Shown here one piece after another: positions 1 through 8,929 of a DNA stretch of 64,000 nucleotides. Origin of the DNA: Helicobacter sp. 11S03491-1 (GTDB lineage Bacteria; Campylobacterota; Campylobacteria; Campylobacterales; Helicobacteraceae); contig NZ_MLAO01000003.1 of NCBI RefSeq assembly GCF_002272835.1, positions 156,749 through 220,748 of the forward strand, given 5' to 3'. Every line of letters begins with the position of its first letter. The first letter of the stretch is position 1. The position numbers and the translations under genes are program-made. The notes beneath the pieces are model-generated. The model was not told where the DNA came from and ran no database searches. It saw only the letters and a program-made list of their open reading frames with translations.

Positions 1-2543
1 TTCAAGATATTACTCTATCAGATAAAACACTTGAAGTCATCAAAGCTTTTTCGCTTTATAATATTTTGCTTAATATCATTGAAGAGCGTCATTATTTTGA
101 TAAACAAGCCACACTCCCTGCGATTCAAAAATCCTATGATGAGTTGATTAAAGAAGGATTTGATAAACAAGATATTAATAAAATTTTAGGACAAATGCAA
201 TTTTATCCCGTATTGACAGCTCACCCTACGGAATCTCGAAGACGTACATTTTTGGAAGCTCATCATGAAATCAGTGATGATCTCTCCAAAATTTTTGAAT
301 TTCATAAAGAAGAAGCAAAAGAACATATTAAATATCGCTTGAGATTACTTTGGAAAAGTCATTTGGTTAGAAGCGAGAAACTTGAAGTGCTTTTTGAGCT
401 TGACAATCTTCTTTATATTGTCGAAAGTTCTATTTTGAAAAGCAGCCGGAAAATTTTGGATTTTATTGAAGAAATTTTACAAAAACCTCTTGAAAATTCT
501 CCTATTCAATTAGGAAGTTGGATTGGCGGGGACAGAGATGGGAACCCATTTGTTACTAATGAGTTGATGACGCGAGTTATGCGAACCCAACACGAACTCA
601 TTATCAAAATCTATTTACAAAAAATCCAAAAACTTAGCAGGGAACTTTCTATTTCTACTGATTTTTCTCCCATTAATCAAGAATTAGAACTCTCACTTCA
701 AGAAGAAAAAAATCAATTAGGACCAAATAGCCTTAAACTTTATGGCAGAGAACCTTTTCGTGCTAAACTTTACTTGATGGAAAAAAAACTGAGAAATCGC
801 CTTATTGCAGTTAATACGCCCAATAATATGGAGTTCGTTTATACCCATCCCAAAGAATTGCTTGAGGATATTGATTTGTTGATTGATAATCTTGATGCAT
901 TAAGTTCTAAATATTTGAAAGAATTTAGAAATTTAGTGCTTTTGGGTGGTTTTCACTTAATGCGGCTAGATTTTAGAGAACACCGTGATATGTTTTTGAA
1001 TGCTATTAGTGAAGTATTTTGTTTGCTTGGAGTATCAGATAGTGATTTTGGCGTTTTTAGAGAAGAGAAAAAAATTCAAATTCTCAATATTGCTCTTGAA
1101 AAACCAAGAATTGAACTCAATACCATTATAGATAAAGTAAGCAAAAATACTCAAGATATTCTTGAGGCTTTTTTACGGATTGATTGGGCAAAAAGACATA
1201 TCTCAGAAGAAATTATGAAATCTTTTATTATTTCTATGACCACTCAAGCAAGCGATATGCTTTGTGTGCTTTGGTTTGCCAAACAAAGTGGTTTGTGGAA
1301 ACCAAGCAAAAAAACCGATCAAGATAAAAAAATTCGAGCTAGAATTCGCATCACCCCGTTATTCGAAACAATTGATGATTTGGAGAGAGCAAAAGATATT
1401 ATCAACACCTTGAGTCAAAATAAACATTATGCCCATTATTTGAGAGACTTGAAAATGACACAAGAAATCATGATAGGCTATTCGGATTCAAGCAAAGATG
1501 GAGGGATTTTTACCAGTAACTATAGCCTTTATCAGGCTATTTTTGAATTAATGAAATTAGGTGAGAATTTGGGGATTAAATTTATTTTATTTCATGGTAG
1601 AGGCGGGAGTGTGAGTCGTGGTGGGGGGAAACTGGAATCTGCTTTGCTTGCTTCTCCTCCTAAAAGTGTTTGTGGGGTGCTTAAGACGACTGAACAAGGC
1701 GAGGTGATTAGCTCCAGGTATCTCAATCCAAAAAGCGCAGAATTTAATCTTGCAAATACGATAGGGGCATTATTAAGAAAATCAACTTATGATAGTTTTT
1801 GTTCTGAAGATGTCATCAATATCAAAACAAGCAAAAATATTTGCTCTATTGATGTTGCCCAATGGCAAATCATGCGCCAAATTTCTCAAATTTCTTGTCA
1901 AGCTTATAGAAAGCTTGTTTATCAAACAAAAGGTTTTATGGAATATTTTAAATTCGCTACTCCTATTAACTTTATCCAACAGCTTAATCTGGGCTCTCGC
2001 CCTTCTAAGCGCAAAGATACTTCAAGGGTTGAAGATTTGAGGGCTATTCCTTGGGTGTTTGCTTGGACGCAAAATCGTAGCATTATCCCTGCATGGTATG
2101 GTGTAGGGAGCGGGTTAGAATCTGTTGGTGATTATGGCAAGCTTCAATCGTGTTATAAAGATTTGGAATTTTTTAAAACCACTATAGATAATATCTCTCA
2201 AGCATTGCTAAAAGTGGATATTACAATTGCACAGCGTTATAATAAGTTTGTTGTAGATGAAAATATACGCGAGTGCATTTGGCAAATGATTAAAGATGAG
2301 TATGACAAGACAATGGAGTTTGTTTTGCTTGTGCGAGGAGAAAAACAATTGCTTGAAAATGAGGCTAAATTAAGAGAGTCCATATTGCTCAGAAAACCTT
2401 ATATTACTGCTTTGAATCTGCTTCAGATAGAACTTATCAAAAAATACAATACTTCTAACTATGAAACCCAACAAAACAGAATCATGGAACAAATCCATAG
2501 CACGATTGTGGGTATTGCACAAGGGATGAGAAATACGGGCTAA
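1..2543 (+). CDS. ppc: Phosphoenolpyruvate carboxylase, 5'-truncated by the window edge
   Basis: Cytoplasmic anaplerotic enzyme that carboxylates phosphoenolpyruvate with bicarbonate to oxaloacetate. The family's hallmark motifs are in order: the catalytic His of AHPTE (His codon at 222), GGDRDGNP near 525-548, FHGRGG near 1591-1608, and the invariant C-terminal MRNTG just before the stop. The frame is open to base 3 with no stop. The residues before the first possible start (TTG at 66) still align with the family (AFS...N..EE.H), so that TTG is internal and the gene starts outside the window. About 60 N-terminal residues are probably missing compared with the roughly 880-residue E. coli enzyme. 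The gene stands alone here, and the next gene is convergent. The family assignment is certain from the motifs; only the true start is unknown. Confidence 0.97.
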   Translation, partial: QDITLSDKTLEVIKAFSLYNILLNIIEERHYFDKQATLPAIQKSYDELIKEGFDKQDINKILGQMQFYPVLTAHPTESRRRTFLEAHHEISDDLSKIFEFHKEEAKEHIKYRLRLLWKSHLVRSEKLEVLFELDNLLYIVESSILKSSRKILDFIEEILQKPLENSPIQLGSWIGGDRDGNPFVTNELMTRVMRTQHELIIKIYLQKIQKLSRELSISTDFSPINQELELSLQEEKNQLGPNSLKLYGREPFRAKLYLMEKKLRNRLIAVNTPNNMEFVYTHPKELLEDIDLLIDNLDALSSKYLKEFRNLVLLGGFHLMRLDFREHRDMFLNAISEVFCLLGVSDSDFGVFREEKKIQILNIALEKPRIELNTIIDKVSKNTQDILEAFLRIDWAKRHISEEIMKSFIISMTTQASDMLCVLWFAKQSGLWKPSKKTDQDKKIRARIRITPLFETIDDLERAKDIINTLSQNKHYAHYLRDLKMTQEIMIGYSDSSKDGGIFTSNYSLYQAIFELMKLGENLGIKFILFHGRGGSVSRGGGKLESALLASPPKSVCGVLKTTEQGEVISSRYLNPKSAEFNLANTIGALLRKSTYDSFCSEDVINIKTSKNICSIDVAQWQIMRQISQISCQAYRKLVYQTKGFMEYFKFATPINFIQQLNLGSRPSKRKDTSRVEDLRAIPWVFAWTQNRSIIPAWYGVGSGLESVGDYGKLQSCYKDLEFFKTTIDNISQALLKVDITIAQRYNKFVVDENIRECIWQMIKDEYDKTMEFVLLVRGEKQLLENEAKLRESILLRKPYITALNLLQIELIKKYNTSNYETQQNRIMEQIHSTIVGIAQGMRNTG

Positions 2544-2714
2544 ATAAAAAGCTTGGCTATCATGATTTATCAAAATCTTGAGAGCGTTTGCAATGACTTC
2601 TTGATTGTGCCAAAATCAAGCATGACTGAGGTAATCTGAAAATCAAAGATAGAAAATACATTCTCAGTATGCTCATGATTGATTTTTTAAACAATAAGAA
2701 CCAATGTTTTACAT

Positions 2715-3623
2715 TTAAATTATTACTTCTAAAATCCCTGCCTCTAACATTGCCAAAGAAATCACGTAATCAATATGTTTAAAAGTTTCATAAAGTGGGC
2801 GAGATGTTTTTCTCCAACCTAATCCATCGGTTATCCAAATAAATTTAAATTGATGGCTTAAGATGTCATATAAATTGCGGTATTCTCCTGCAGTTGATTT
2901 TAGTTTTGACCCACTGCCATTGTAAAAATTAACTTCAAAAATAATCAACTCTTTATCAGTCTTGAGAACATAATCATAGCGTCTTGAACTCTTATCAACA
3001 GGCACAACAATATCAAATTTATCTTTGATTTTTTGTGCATTTGCTTCTTTGAGATACTCATAGCCTTTTTTGCGGCAAATATCTTTAATAAAAACTTCTG
3101 CAATATTTTCCATTGAATGCCCACTCCGATTTTTCCTGCCATTGCTGTCCAATCCGACTTCAATGCCAATGCTATAATCAACCAAAGACTTGATCTTGCC
3201 TTCACAAATCAAATCTTTAAGACCTGATTCTTCCATAAAATGTAAGTATTTTTTCATATCATTTTTGTTTGGTTGTTTGATGGAAAAATCATATTCTTCA
3301 TACTTTAATAATTTGTTTTTGTGATCAATTAGAATATCAAATTTACTATCGCGATTAGCTAGAAGCGCAGGCAGGATTTTGATAATTTTAGGTTCTTCTT
3401 GTATAAGCCTGACAAACTCCTCATCAAAATTTTTCTTGCCGATGAGATAATTTAGAATATTCAAACAAATTTCAAACTCCCTGACATTTCTATGGACTTT
3501 TTCCCAATTCACAAAATAAGACCATGAAATATCAGATGGTTTTAAATTTTGGATCAAATAATTGAAAACCTCATCCTCGGTTTTAGCACCAAATGTTTGA
3601 TCATAAAATTCCAAATATTTCAT
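2715..3623 (-). CDS. DpnII/MboI-type restriction endonuclease (predicted GATC)
   Basis: A 302-residue type II restriction endonuclease of the DpnII family. It should cut unmethylated GATC. Family-like blocks are the central IEVGLDSNGRKNRSGHSME stretch (around residue 153) and the later EVNFYNGSGSKLKSTAGEY block (around 230), which I take as the nuclease core with its FEVN acidic residue. It is the last gene of a three-gene minus-strand unit, 7 bp after the Dam-type methylase and downstream of a second methylase. This matches the DpnII gene set of S. pneumoniae (dpnM, dpnA, dpnB), with the two methylases in swapped order. The frame is intact and full length (R.DpnII is about 288 residues), so the system looks functional. 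GATC occurs many times in the window, so the host must be methylated. Specificity is inferred from the family and from the two methylases. Confidence 0.9.
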   Translation of the reverse strand: MKYLEFYDQTFGAKTEDEVFNYLIQNLKPSDISWSYFVNWEKVHRNVREFEICLNILNYLIGKKNFDEEFVRLIQEEPKIIKILPALLANRDSKFDILIDHKNKLLKYEEYDFSIKQPNKNDMKKYLHFMEESGLKDLICEGKIKSLVDYSIGIEVGLDSNGRKNRSGHSMENIAEVFIKDICRKKGYEYLKEANAQKIKDKFDIVVPVDKSSRRYDYVLKTDKELIIFEVNFYNGSGSKLKSTAGEYRNLYDILSHQFKFIWITDGLGWRKTSRPLYETFKHIDYVISLAMLEAGILEVII

Positions 3624-3630
3624 TTGTCCC

Positions 3631-4470
3631 TCAATAATTCTTCACCAAAATTTCTGCGATCTTGCCCCTACTCCTACCATTGGCGTTAATTGCCCTGGAA
3701 GCAAAAACTTTTTTTATTTCGTAATTTGCATATAGCTCATTGACTAGCTTTGTATCTGAATTTGAAAGCATAAACTTCGCACCTCTTAAATCAAGCTCAT
3801 CACAAACATCTCTTAATTTAAATTGCATGTCTTTATCAAAACCATCTATTGTGTATGAAGTGAAATTTGAAGTTTGGTTTAATGGCACATAAGGGGGATC
3901 AAAATAGACAAAATCACCTTTTTGGACATTATGCAAAATTTCTGAAAAATCTGCATGCTCAATTTGTGTCTTTTGCAATAAACCGGAACAATGTATTAAA
4001 TTATTTGTATCTATAATTTTTGGATTTTTATAATTCCCAAAAGGGACATTAAAGTGCCCTTGAGAATTTACTCTATACAACCCGTTAAAACAAGTTTTAT
4101 TGAGGTAAATAAAACGGCTTGCTCTTTGTATGTTGGAAAGTTTTTTATATTCTTTGCTCCTATCAATATTCCTAATTTTAAGAAAATATTCTCTAGAATT
4201 TTCATGCTTGTTTAAATCTTCAATGAGTTCGCAAACTTTCTCTCTTAAAGTGCTATAAAGATTGATCAATTCTTCATTCCTATCAGAGATGTAGGCATTT
4301 TGTGGTTGCAATTCAAAAAATAGAGCTCCACCCCCAATGAATGGTTCAAAATAGCGATTGTATGATTTTGGCATATTATCAAGCAAATCAAACATAAGTT
4401 GGCGTTTCCCTCCGGCCCATTTAACAATCGGGCATGTTTTGATCTTTGGTTGTTCTAAAGCTACTACCAT
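3631..4470 (-). CDS. dam: Dam-type DNA adenine-N6 methyltransferase (M.DpnIIA-like)
   Basis: A 279-residue alpha-class N6-adenine methyltransferase predicted to methylate GATC in double-stranded DNA and so protect the host from the adjacent nuclease. The class order is visible: the AdoMet-binding WAGGKRQL motif lies at the N-terminus (about residues 18-25), the FIGGGALFFEL region follows at about 44, and the catalytic DPPY comes late (about residue 192), followed by the NFTSYTIDGF block typical of Dam enzymes. The start overlaps the end of the upstream methylase gene by 7 bp, and the nuclease gene follows after 7 bp, so the three genes are almost certainly co-transcribed. Protein length is normal for the family. 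It could in principle be an orphan Dam, but its position inside the cassette argues for a restriction-modification role. Confidence 0.95.
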   Translation of the reverse strand: MVVALEQPKIKTCPIVKWAGGKRQLMFDLLDNMPKSYNRYFEPFIGGGALFFELQPQNAYISDRNEELINLYSTLREKVCELIEDLNKHENSREYFLKIRNIDRSKEYKKLSNIQRASRFIYLNKTCFNGLYRVNSQGHFNVPFGNYKNPKIIDTNNLIHCSGLLQKTQIEHADFSEILHNVQKGDFVYFDPPYVPLNQTSNFTSYTIDGFDKDMQFKLRDVCDELDLRGAKFMLSNSDTKLVNELYANYEIKKVFASRAINANGRSRGKIAEILVKNY

Positions 4471-5264
4471 AGTTTGTCTTTTTTTGAAAATGCTTGCTCA
4501 AATCTTTTGATTGAAAGATCCAAGTATTGCTTTTCTGCATCTATTCCAATAAATTTCCTGCCTAATTCTAAGGCTGCTATACCTGTAGTTGAACTTCCTG
4601 TAAATGGATCAAGAATCAAGTCCGCTTTGTTGGTTGAAGCAAGAATAATGCGCCTTAATAATTCCAAAGGTTTTTGGGTTGGGTGTTTTCCAAAGGTTTT
4701 TTCACTCATTTTTGGGGTATTGATTGCCCATACAGAGCGCATTTGTTTGTTTGGTTGTTTGATTTTATCATGATCCCACTCTCCATTTTTCATCGTTTCG
4801 TAGTTGAAGATATGTTTGCTTTTAGAGTCTTTTTTTGCCCACAAAAGTGTCTCGTGGCTGGCTGTAAAGTATCTACAGCTCAAATTAGGAGATGCATTTG
4901 GTTTAAACCAACAAATATCATTCAAAATTTTGAAATTTGATTTTTGTAAGGCAAATCCACAGCTATAGATTGAATGATAAGTGCCACAAACCCATATGGT
5001 TCCTGAGGGTTTCAATACTCTCTTACAACAAGCTATCCATTTTTGGTGAAAATCAAAGTCTTTTTGAACGCCACTACTTTTATCCCAGTCTCCCTTATTA
5101 ACGCAAACAGCCTTGCCTGCTTGACAAGTAAAGCCATTATTTGAGAGATGATAAGGAGGATCAACAAAGATCATATCTATAGTTTCGGGAGTTATTTTTT
5201 CCAAAGTCTCTATACAATCACCCAAAAATAATTTTAAATCTTTTTTTTCATAATATGTTTGCAT
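4464..5264 (-). CDS. dpnA: Beta-class adenine methyltransferase (M.DpnIIB/DpnA-like)
   Basis: A 266-residue beta-class DNA adenine methyltransferase. The catalytic motif comes first (FVDPPYHLSNNG, around residue 35) and the AdoMet-binding motif lies near the C-terminus (DPFTGSSTTGIAALE, around 220). In DpnII-type systems this second enzyme (DpnA) methylates GATC in single-stranded DNA and protects incoming transformation DNA. That role is inferred from the cassette, and would fit a naturally competent Helicobacter. It is the first gene of the unit. The start ATG at 5262-5264 has no strong Shine-Dalgarno sequence, and the upstream 200 bp is very AT-rich. An A8 run (5241-5248, coding sense) lies in codons 6-9 and could be prone to slippage, but the frame is intact here. 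Confidence 0.9.
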   Translation of the reverse strand: MQTYYEKKDLKLFLGDCIETLEKITPETIDMIFVDPPYHLSNNGFTCQAGKAVCVNKGDWDKSSGVQKDFDFHQKWIACCKRVLKPSGTIWVCGTYHSIYSCGFALQKSNFKILNDICWFKPNASPNLSCRYFTASHETLLWAKKDSKSKHIFNYETMKNGEWDHDKIKQPNKQMRSVWAINTPKMSEKTFGKHPTQKPLELLRRIILASTNKADLILDPFTGSSTTGIAALELGRKFIGIDAEKQYLDLSIKRFEQAFSKKDKLW

Positions 5265-5389
5265 TTATAAATTATAACCAAAAAGCATGCAGCATCAATG
5301 TATTTTTAGTAAATCAGGGGGCATGATCAGGCATTTTATAGCCATTGACAAGATAATGATTGAATACTTTTTGGCGTCTAATATTTAAT

Positions 5390-5406
5390 AAACACGATAT
5401 GTGTTT
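5390..5406. promoter_or_regulatory. Candidate methionine operator, metY distal site
   Basis: Imperfect-centre palindrome AAACAC-GATAT-GTGTTT with 6-bp perfect arms. The same arms with 5-bp spacing recur at 5453-5469, before metA and before metE. This copy lies about 120 bp upstream of the metY start codon. Its centre (5398) is 63 bp from the centre of the second metY copy (5461), close to six helical turns. The operator role is inferred from this distribution. Confidence 0.65.
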
Positions 5407-5447
5407 GTTTATTTTTGTAACAATTAGATTTATTTTATTCATATTTT

Positions 5448-5469
5448 TATAAAAACACATATTGTATTT
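5448..5469 (+). promoter_or_regulatory. metY -10 box (TATAAA) abutting proximal methionine operator
   Basis: TATAAA at 5448-5453 runs directly into AAACAC-ATATT-GTATTT at 5453-5469 (one mismatch in the right arm). The layout repeats that of metA, where TATAAT is followed immediately by the same palindrome. A protein bound here would cover the expected transcription start. The gene start (5529) lies about 60 bp downstream. Promoter assignment is by pattern only. Confidence 0.6.
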
Positions 5470-5528
5470 AATATTTTTTAGATAGAGTTTGTTTGTTGTC
5501 ATATCAAAATAACTTTAAAGGATTTAAA

Positions 5529-6812
5529 ATGTCAAATACACAATTTCAAAAAGAAACTCTGGCTATACATGAAGGCTATGTAAGGGATTCCCAACAAACT
5601 ATGAGTGTTCCTATTTATCAAAGCACTGCTTATGCGTTTGATAATTCTAATCAGGCAGGGGCAAGATTTGCTCTTCAAGAGCTTGGAAATATTTATTCCA
5701 GATTGACTAATCCAACTAATGAAGTGCTTGAAAAACGTCTTGCATCTCTAGAAGGCGGGGCTAGCGGTGTTGTTAGCGCTAGTGGTTCTGCAGCAATTTT
5801 TTATTCTATTGCTAATGTTGCCGGGGCAGGAGATAATATTATTGTCGCGGATAAAATCTATGGGGGATCAACAAATTTATTTGCCCATACGATTAAAAGA
5901 TTTGGAATAGAGGCAAGGGTATTTTGTGTTGATGATATTAGCACGCTTGAGCCTTTGATTGATTCTAAAACCAAAGCTATCTTTTTTGAAAGTTTGAGTA
6001 ATCCTCAAATTGCTATTGCGCCTATTGAAGAAATCACCCAAATTGCAAAAAAGCATGGCATTATTACAATTTGTGATAATACTGTGGCCACACCCATACT
6101 CTGTAATCCAATAAAGTGGGGTGTAGATGTGGTAGTTCATAGTCTTAGCAAATATGCTAGCGGTCAAGGAAGCACTATCGCAGGAGGTATTATTGATAGA
6201 GATGGATTAAATGATTTTATTAAGAATAATCCCCGATATGAACATTTTAATACTCCGGATCCCAGTTATCATGGACTTGTTTATACCGATGTTGATCTGC
6301 CTATTTTTAATCTTAGAATTCGCACAGCACTTTTGCGAGATATTGGCGCGACATTGAGCCCGTTTAATGCATGGCTTGTATTGCAAGGAATTGAAACTCT
6401 AAAAATACGCATTTATGAGCATAGCCATAATGCCTATAAAATTGCACAATTTTTAAAGTCTCATCAAAATGTTCATTCGGTGAGTTATCCCGGACTTGTT
6501 GATAATCCCTATCACACACTTTCTAAAAAATATTTCAAAGAAGGCTTATGCAGTGGGCTTGTAAGTTTTGAGATTAATGGAGATTTCCAAAAAGCTAAAG
6601 AAATTTGCGATCAAACAAAGATTTTTAGCATTGTTGTCAATATTGGTGATACGAAATCGCTTATTGTCCATCCGGCTTCTACAACACACTCTCAACTTAG
6701 CCAAACAGATCTTAACAAAGTTGGTATTTTGCCTAATACAATTCGTTTAAGCGTAGGTTTGGAAAATGTTGATGATCTCATTGATGATCTCCATAAGGCT
6801 TTGGATTTCTAA
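5529..6812 (+). CDS. metY: O-acetylhomoserine sulfhydrylase (PLP enzyme)
   Basis: A 427-residue member of the Cys/Met-metabolism PLP-dependent family. It is predicted to combine O-acetylhomoserine with sulfide to give homocysteine, the direct sulfhydrylation route. The PLP lysine lies in the SLSKY(A)SGQG block, followed by STIAGG. Length (about 427) and this block favour O-acetylhomoserine sulfhydrylase over the shorter (about 380-residue) cystathionine synthases. An upstream in-frame start at 5493 exists, but ATG 5529 is preceded by AAAGGA with 6-base spacing and gives the expected N-terminus, so I use 5529. Two copies of a palindrome shared with metA and metE lie upstream. MetA in this window carries the residue linked to acetyl-CoA use, which fits an acetyl-ester pathway. 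Substrate assignment is inference; the PLP family is certain. Confidence 0.9.
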   Translation: MSNTQFQKETLAIHEGYVRDSQQTMSVPIYQSTAYAFDNSNQAGARFALQELGNIYSRLTNPTNEVLEKRLASLEGGASGVVSASGSAAIFYSIANVAGAGDNIIVADKIYGGSTNLFAHTIKRFGIEARVFCVDDISTLEPLIDSKTKAIFFESLSNPQIAIAPIEEITQIAKKHGIITICDNTVATPILCNPIKWGVDVVVHSLSKYASGQGSTIAGGIIDRDGLNDFIKNNPRYEHFNTPDPSYHGLVYTDVDLPIFNLRIRTALLRDIGATLSPFNAWLVLQGIETLKIRIYEHSHNAYKIAQFLKSHQNVHSVSYPGLVDNPYHTLSKKYFKEGLCSGLVSFEINGDFQKAKEICDQTKIFSIVVNIGDTKSLIVHPASTTHSQLSQTDLNKVGILPNTIRLSVGLENVDDLIDDLHKALDF

Positions 6813-7020
6813 AAAATAGGCATCATCCCTTGAAACTTTGAGAATCTTAATTTTAGGATTTTTAAAAGTTAGGGATAGAGTGTCATGAGATTATAATCAT
6901 CTTTACAGACTATGCTTTATTAAGCCGGTAATATTGCCAAAATACCCTGTAATTAATATTCAAATCATCTGCTCATGAGTTAATTTTATGTGCCGGTTTG
7001 GAGCAAATTAACAAATTTTA

Positions 7021-7914
7021 TCATTCTTTGATAGTATTTTTTAAACAACCAATCCCTTCAATATGGCATTCTACTACATCTCCATTTTTGAGAAACCTAG
7101 GAGGTTCAAATCCCATCCCAACACCTGATGGGGTTCCCATAGACAGAATACTTCCGGCCTTGAGTACCATCCCTGAGCTGAGTTCTTCAATAACGTAGGG
7201 AATATCAAAAATCAGCAATCCTGTAGAACTTTTTTGACGCAACTGACCATTGACATAACTGGATATTTCAAGGATGGGCGGGGTAGGGAATTCATCTTTT
7301 GTGGCAATCCATGGTCCCATTGGAGTGCAGCCTTCCAGGCTTTTGCCAAAATACCATTGATTATGTTTGATTTGCACGTCTCTTGCACTTATATCATTGA
7401 TAATTGTATATCCAAAGACATAATCAAAAGCATTTTCTTTTTTTACATTCCATGCATCTTTGCTAATAATTACACCGAGTTCAGCCTCATAATCAAGTTT
7501 TTGTGTGATTTGAGTGTGGAGGGGAATATTGCCTCCATCGGGAGTGGCGCTATTGACGCGTTTGCCAAAATATACGGCTTCCTCACGTTTCCCGCTAAAG
7601 GCTATTTTTTTAAATTTTGCCGATTCTTTTGCATGTTCGAGATAGTTAATCCCCAAGCAAATAATCTCTTGTGCAGGATGAGGGATAGGGGAAAGTTTGA
7701 TGACTTCATCGATCAAAAACTCTCCTTCTTTTTGGTAAATTGCTTTTAAGAGCGTATCTTCTGTTTTTTTATCCCATTTATAAATAAGCTCTTGCATTGA
7801 AGGTACTTTTATGCCCAATGAATTTAAAGAGATAATCTTTTTAGCACCGGAATCTAAAATACCGACTTCATCTTTTGAATCTTTAGTTTTTTTGAAAGTA
7901 AGAATTTTCATCAT
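7021..7914 (-). CDS. Fumarylacetoacetate hydrolase (FAH) family protein
   Basis: A 297-residue protein with the FAH catalytic domain in its C-terminal two-thirds: CLGINYLEHA (about residue 86) opening the fold, YEAELGVII with the metal-binding acidic residues, NDISARDVQ, then GTPSGVG near the C-terminus. Family members are Mg2+-dependent hydrolases or decarboxylases, such as 2-keto-4-pentenoate hydratase-like enzymes, acylpyruvases and oxaloacetate decarboxylases. I cannot tell which reaction applies. No aromatic-degradation genes are nearby, so a housekeeping acylpyruvase or oxaloacetate decarboxylase role is more likely than tyrosine catabolism. The start has two tandem ATGs; the second (7909-7911) has better spacing to AAGGAT. 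It is divergent from the alpha/beta hydrolase gene, sharing a 64-bp promoter region. Confidence 0.85.
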   Translation of the reverse strand: MMKILTFKKTKDSKDEVGILDSGAKKIISLNSLGIKVPSMQELIYKWDKKTEDTLLKAIYQKEGEFLIDEVIKLSPIPHPAQEIICLGINYLEHAKESAKFKKIAFSGKREEAVYFGKRVNSATPDGGNIPLHTQITQKLDYEAELGVIISKDAWNVKKENAFDYVFGYTIINDISARDVQIKHNQWYFGKSLEGCTPMGPWIATKDEFPTPPILEISSYVNGQLRQKSSTGLLIFDIPYVIEELSSGMVLKAGSILSMGTPSGVGMGFEPPRFLKNGDVVECHIEGIGCLKNTIKE

Positions 7915-7924
7915 AAATCCTTGT

Positions 7925-7930
7925 TATAAT
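7925..7930 (+). promoter_or_regulatory. -10 box (TATAAT) of the alpha/beta hydrolase gene
   Basis: A perfect TATAAT lies 49 bp upstream of the ATG at 7979, inside the short divergent intergenic region. No clear -35 is seen, which is usual for Helicobacter sigma-80 promoters. Confidence 0.45.
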
Positions 7931-7978
7931 GTTCGAATAAATTTTGCAAATAAGTGTATCCAAAAATATGAGTGACAA

Positions 7979-8905
7979 ATGGAAATTATAAAAAATTTGA
8001 CCTTTAAAAGTAATTTTGGAAATATTGTTTATGATAAATACCTCCCCGATCGCAATAAAGCAGTAGTGATACAAATCGCACATGGGATGATAGAGCATAG
8101 AGGAAGGTATCAATGGCTATGTGAGAATCTTGCTCAAAGAGGTTATATTGTTTTTATCAATGATCATCGTGGGCATGGGGATAGTATTGGCAATGAAATT
8201 ACATGGGGTGAAATGGGAAAAAATGGCTTTGAAGAAGCTACAAAGGATATGCTTAGATTTCACAATCTGATTGCCCAAGAGTTTGTCGGCTATAAACAAG
8301 TGCTATTGGGGCATAGTATGGGCTCATTGCTTTCACGTAGATTTTTGCAACTTTATGAGAATAAAATTGATGCCCTTATTCTTACAGGCACACCTTCGCC
8401 TAATTTGTTTTTGGGGTTTGGTAGTTTTATCTTTAGGATATTTGATAGGCTTGGGATTAAAAAATATCCAAAAATAGGGGATTTATTGTCTTTCAATGCA
8501 AAATTTCAAGCTTATTTCAAGCCCAAAACAAACCATTCTCATCATTATTGGTCTTGCAGTGATGAAGAGGTTATCAAAGCCTATTTAAATGATCCAAAAT
8601 GTCGGTTTCGTTTTACATTTAATAGTTTTGCAAATCTTTTTGAGGGGATGAGAAAAGTTTTTTCTTCCTATCCTCAAAAACCCCAAAATACTTATCTCCC
8701 TATTTTGTTTTTGAGTGGTGCAGATGATGTTTGTGGAAATTTCTCTAAAGGAGTGCAAAAAGCCTGCCACCATATCCAAACTCAAGGCTATGATAATGTA
8801 ACACTCAAGCTTTATGAAGATACTCGTCATGAGGTTTTTAACGAACCCAACAAAATGCAAATATTTCAAGATATGCTTGTATGGCTTGAAAATGAGGGTT
8901 TATAG
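7979..8905 (+). CDS. Alpha/beta hydrolase, lysophospholipase/monoacylglycerol lipase-like
   Basis: A 308-residue serine hydrolase of the Hydrolase_4 type. The oxyanion-hole motif HGMIEHRGRY appears near residue 38, then NDHRGHGDS (about 60). The nucleophile elbow GHSMGS (about 113) supplies the catalytic Ser. The Asp is probably in LSGADDVCG (about 254) and the His in DTRHEVFNE (about 284). This architecture, with HG..EH..RY and DHRGHG, is typical of monoacylglycerol lipases and lysophospholipases (PldB-like). No signal peptide is visible, so it is probably cytoplasmic. It is a single-gene unit divergent from the FAH-family gene. The exact ester substrate cannot be inferred. Confidence 0.87.
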   Translation: MEIIKNLTFKSNFGNIVYDKYLPDRNKAVVIQIAHGMIEHRGRYQWLCENLAQRGYIVFINDHRGHGDSIGNEITWGEMGKNGFEEATKDMLRFHNLIAQEFVGYKQVLLGHSMGSLLSRRFLQLYENKIDALILTGTPSPNLFLGFGSFIFRIFDRLGIKKYPKIGDLLSFNAKFQAYFKPKTNHSHHYWSCSDEEVIKAYLNDPKCRFRFTFNSFANLFEGMRKVFSSYPQKPQNTYLPILFLSGADDVCGNFSKGVQKACHHIQTQGYDNVTLKLYEDTRHEVFNEPNKMQIFQDMLVWLENEGL

Positions 8906-8929
8906 ATCTCCAAACCCATGTTTGTGTGA

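Noticed and set aside
2544..2714. Search for a terminator or remnant between ppc and the restriction nuclease gene
   Set aside because: Only short imperfect repeats; nothing with a stem plus T-run and no gene-like frame.
6813..7020. Intergenic region after metY checked for a terminator or a further methionine palindrome
   Set aside because: No AAACAC-N5-GTGTTT copy and no convincing hairpin.
7234..7749. 171-codon open frame on the plus strand
   Set aside because: Antisense to the FAH-family gene, which has a complete domain; amino-acid composition looks like a shadow (Phe/Ile/Cys-rich).
8896..8917. GGGTTT ... AAACCC hairpin between convergent genes
   Set aside because: Short stem, 10-base loop and no T-run on either side; too weak to call a terminator.
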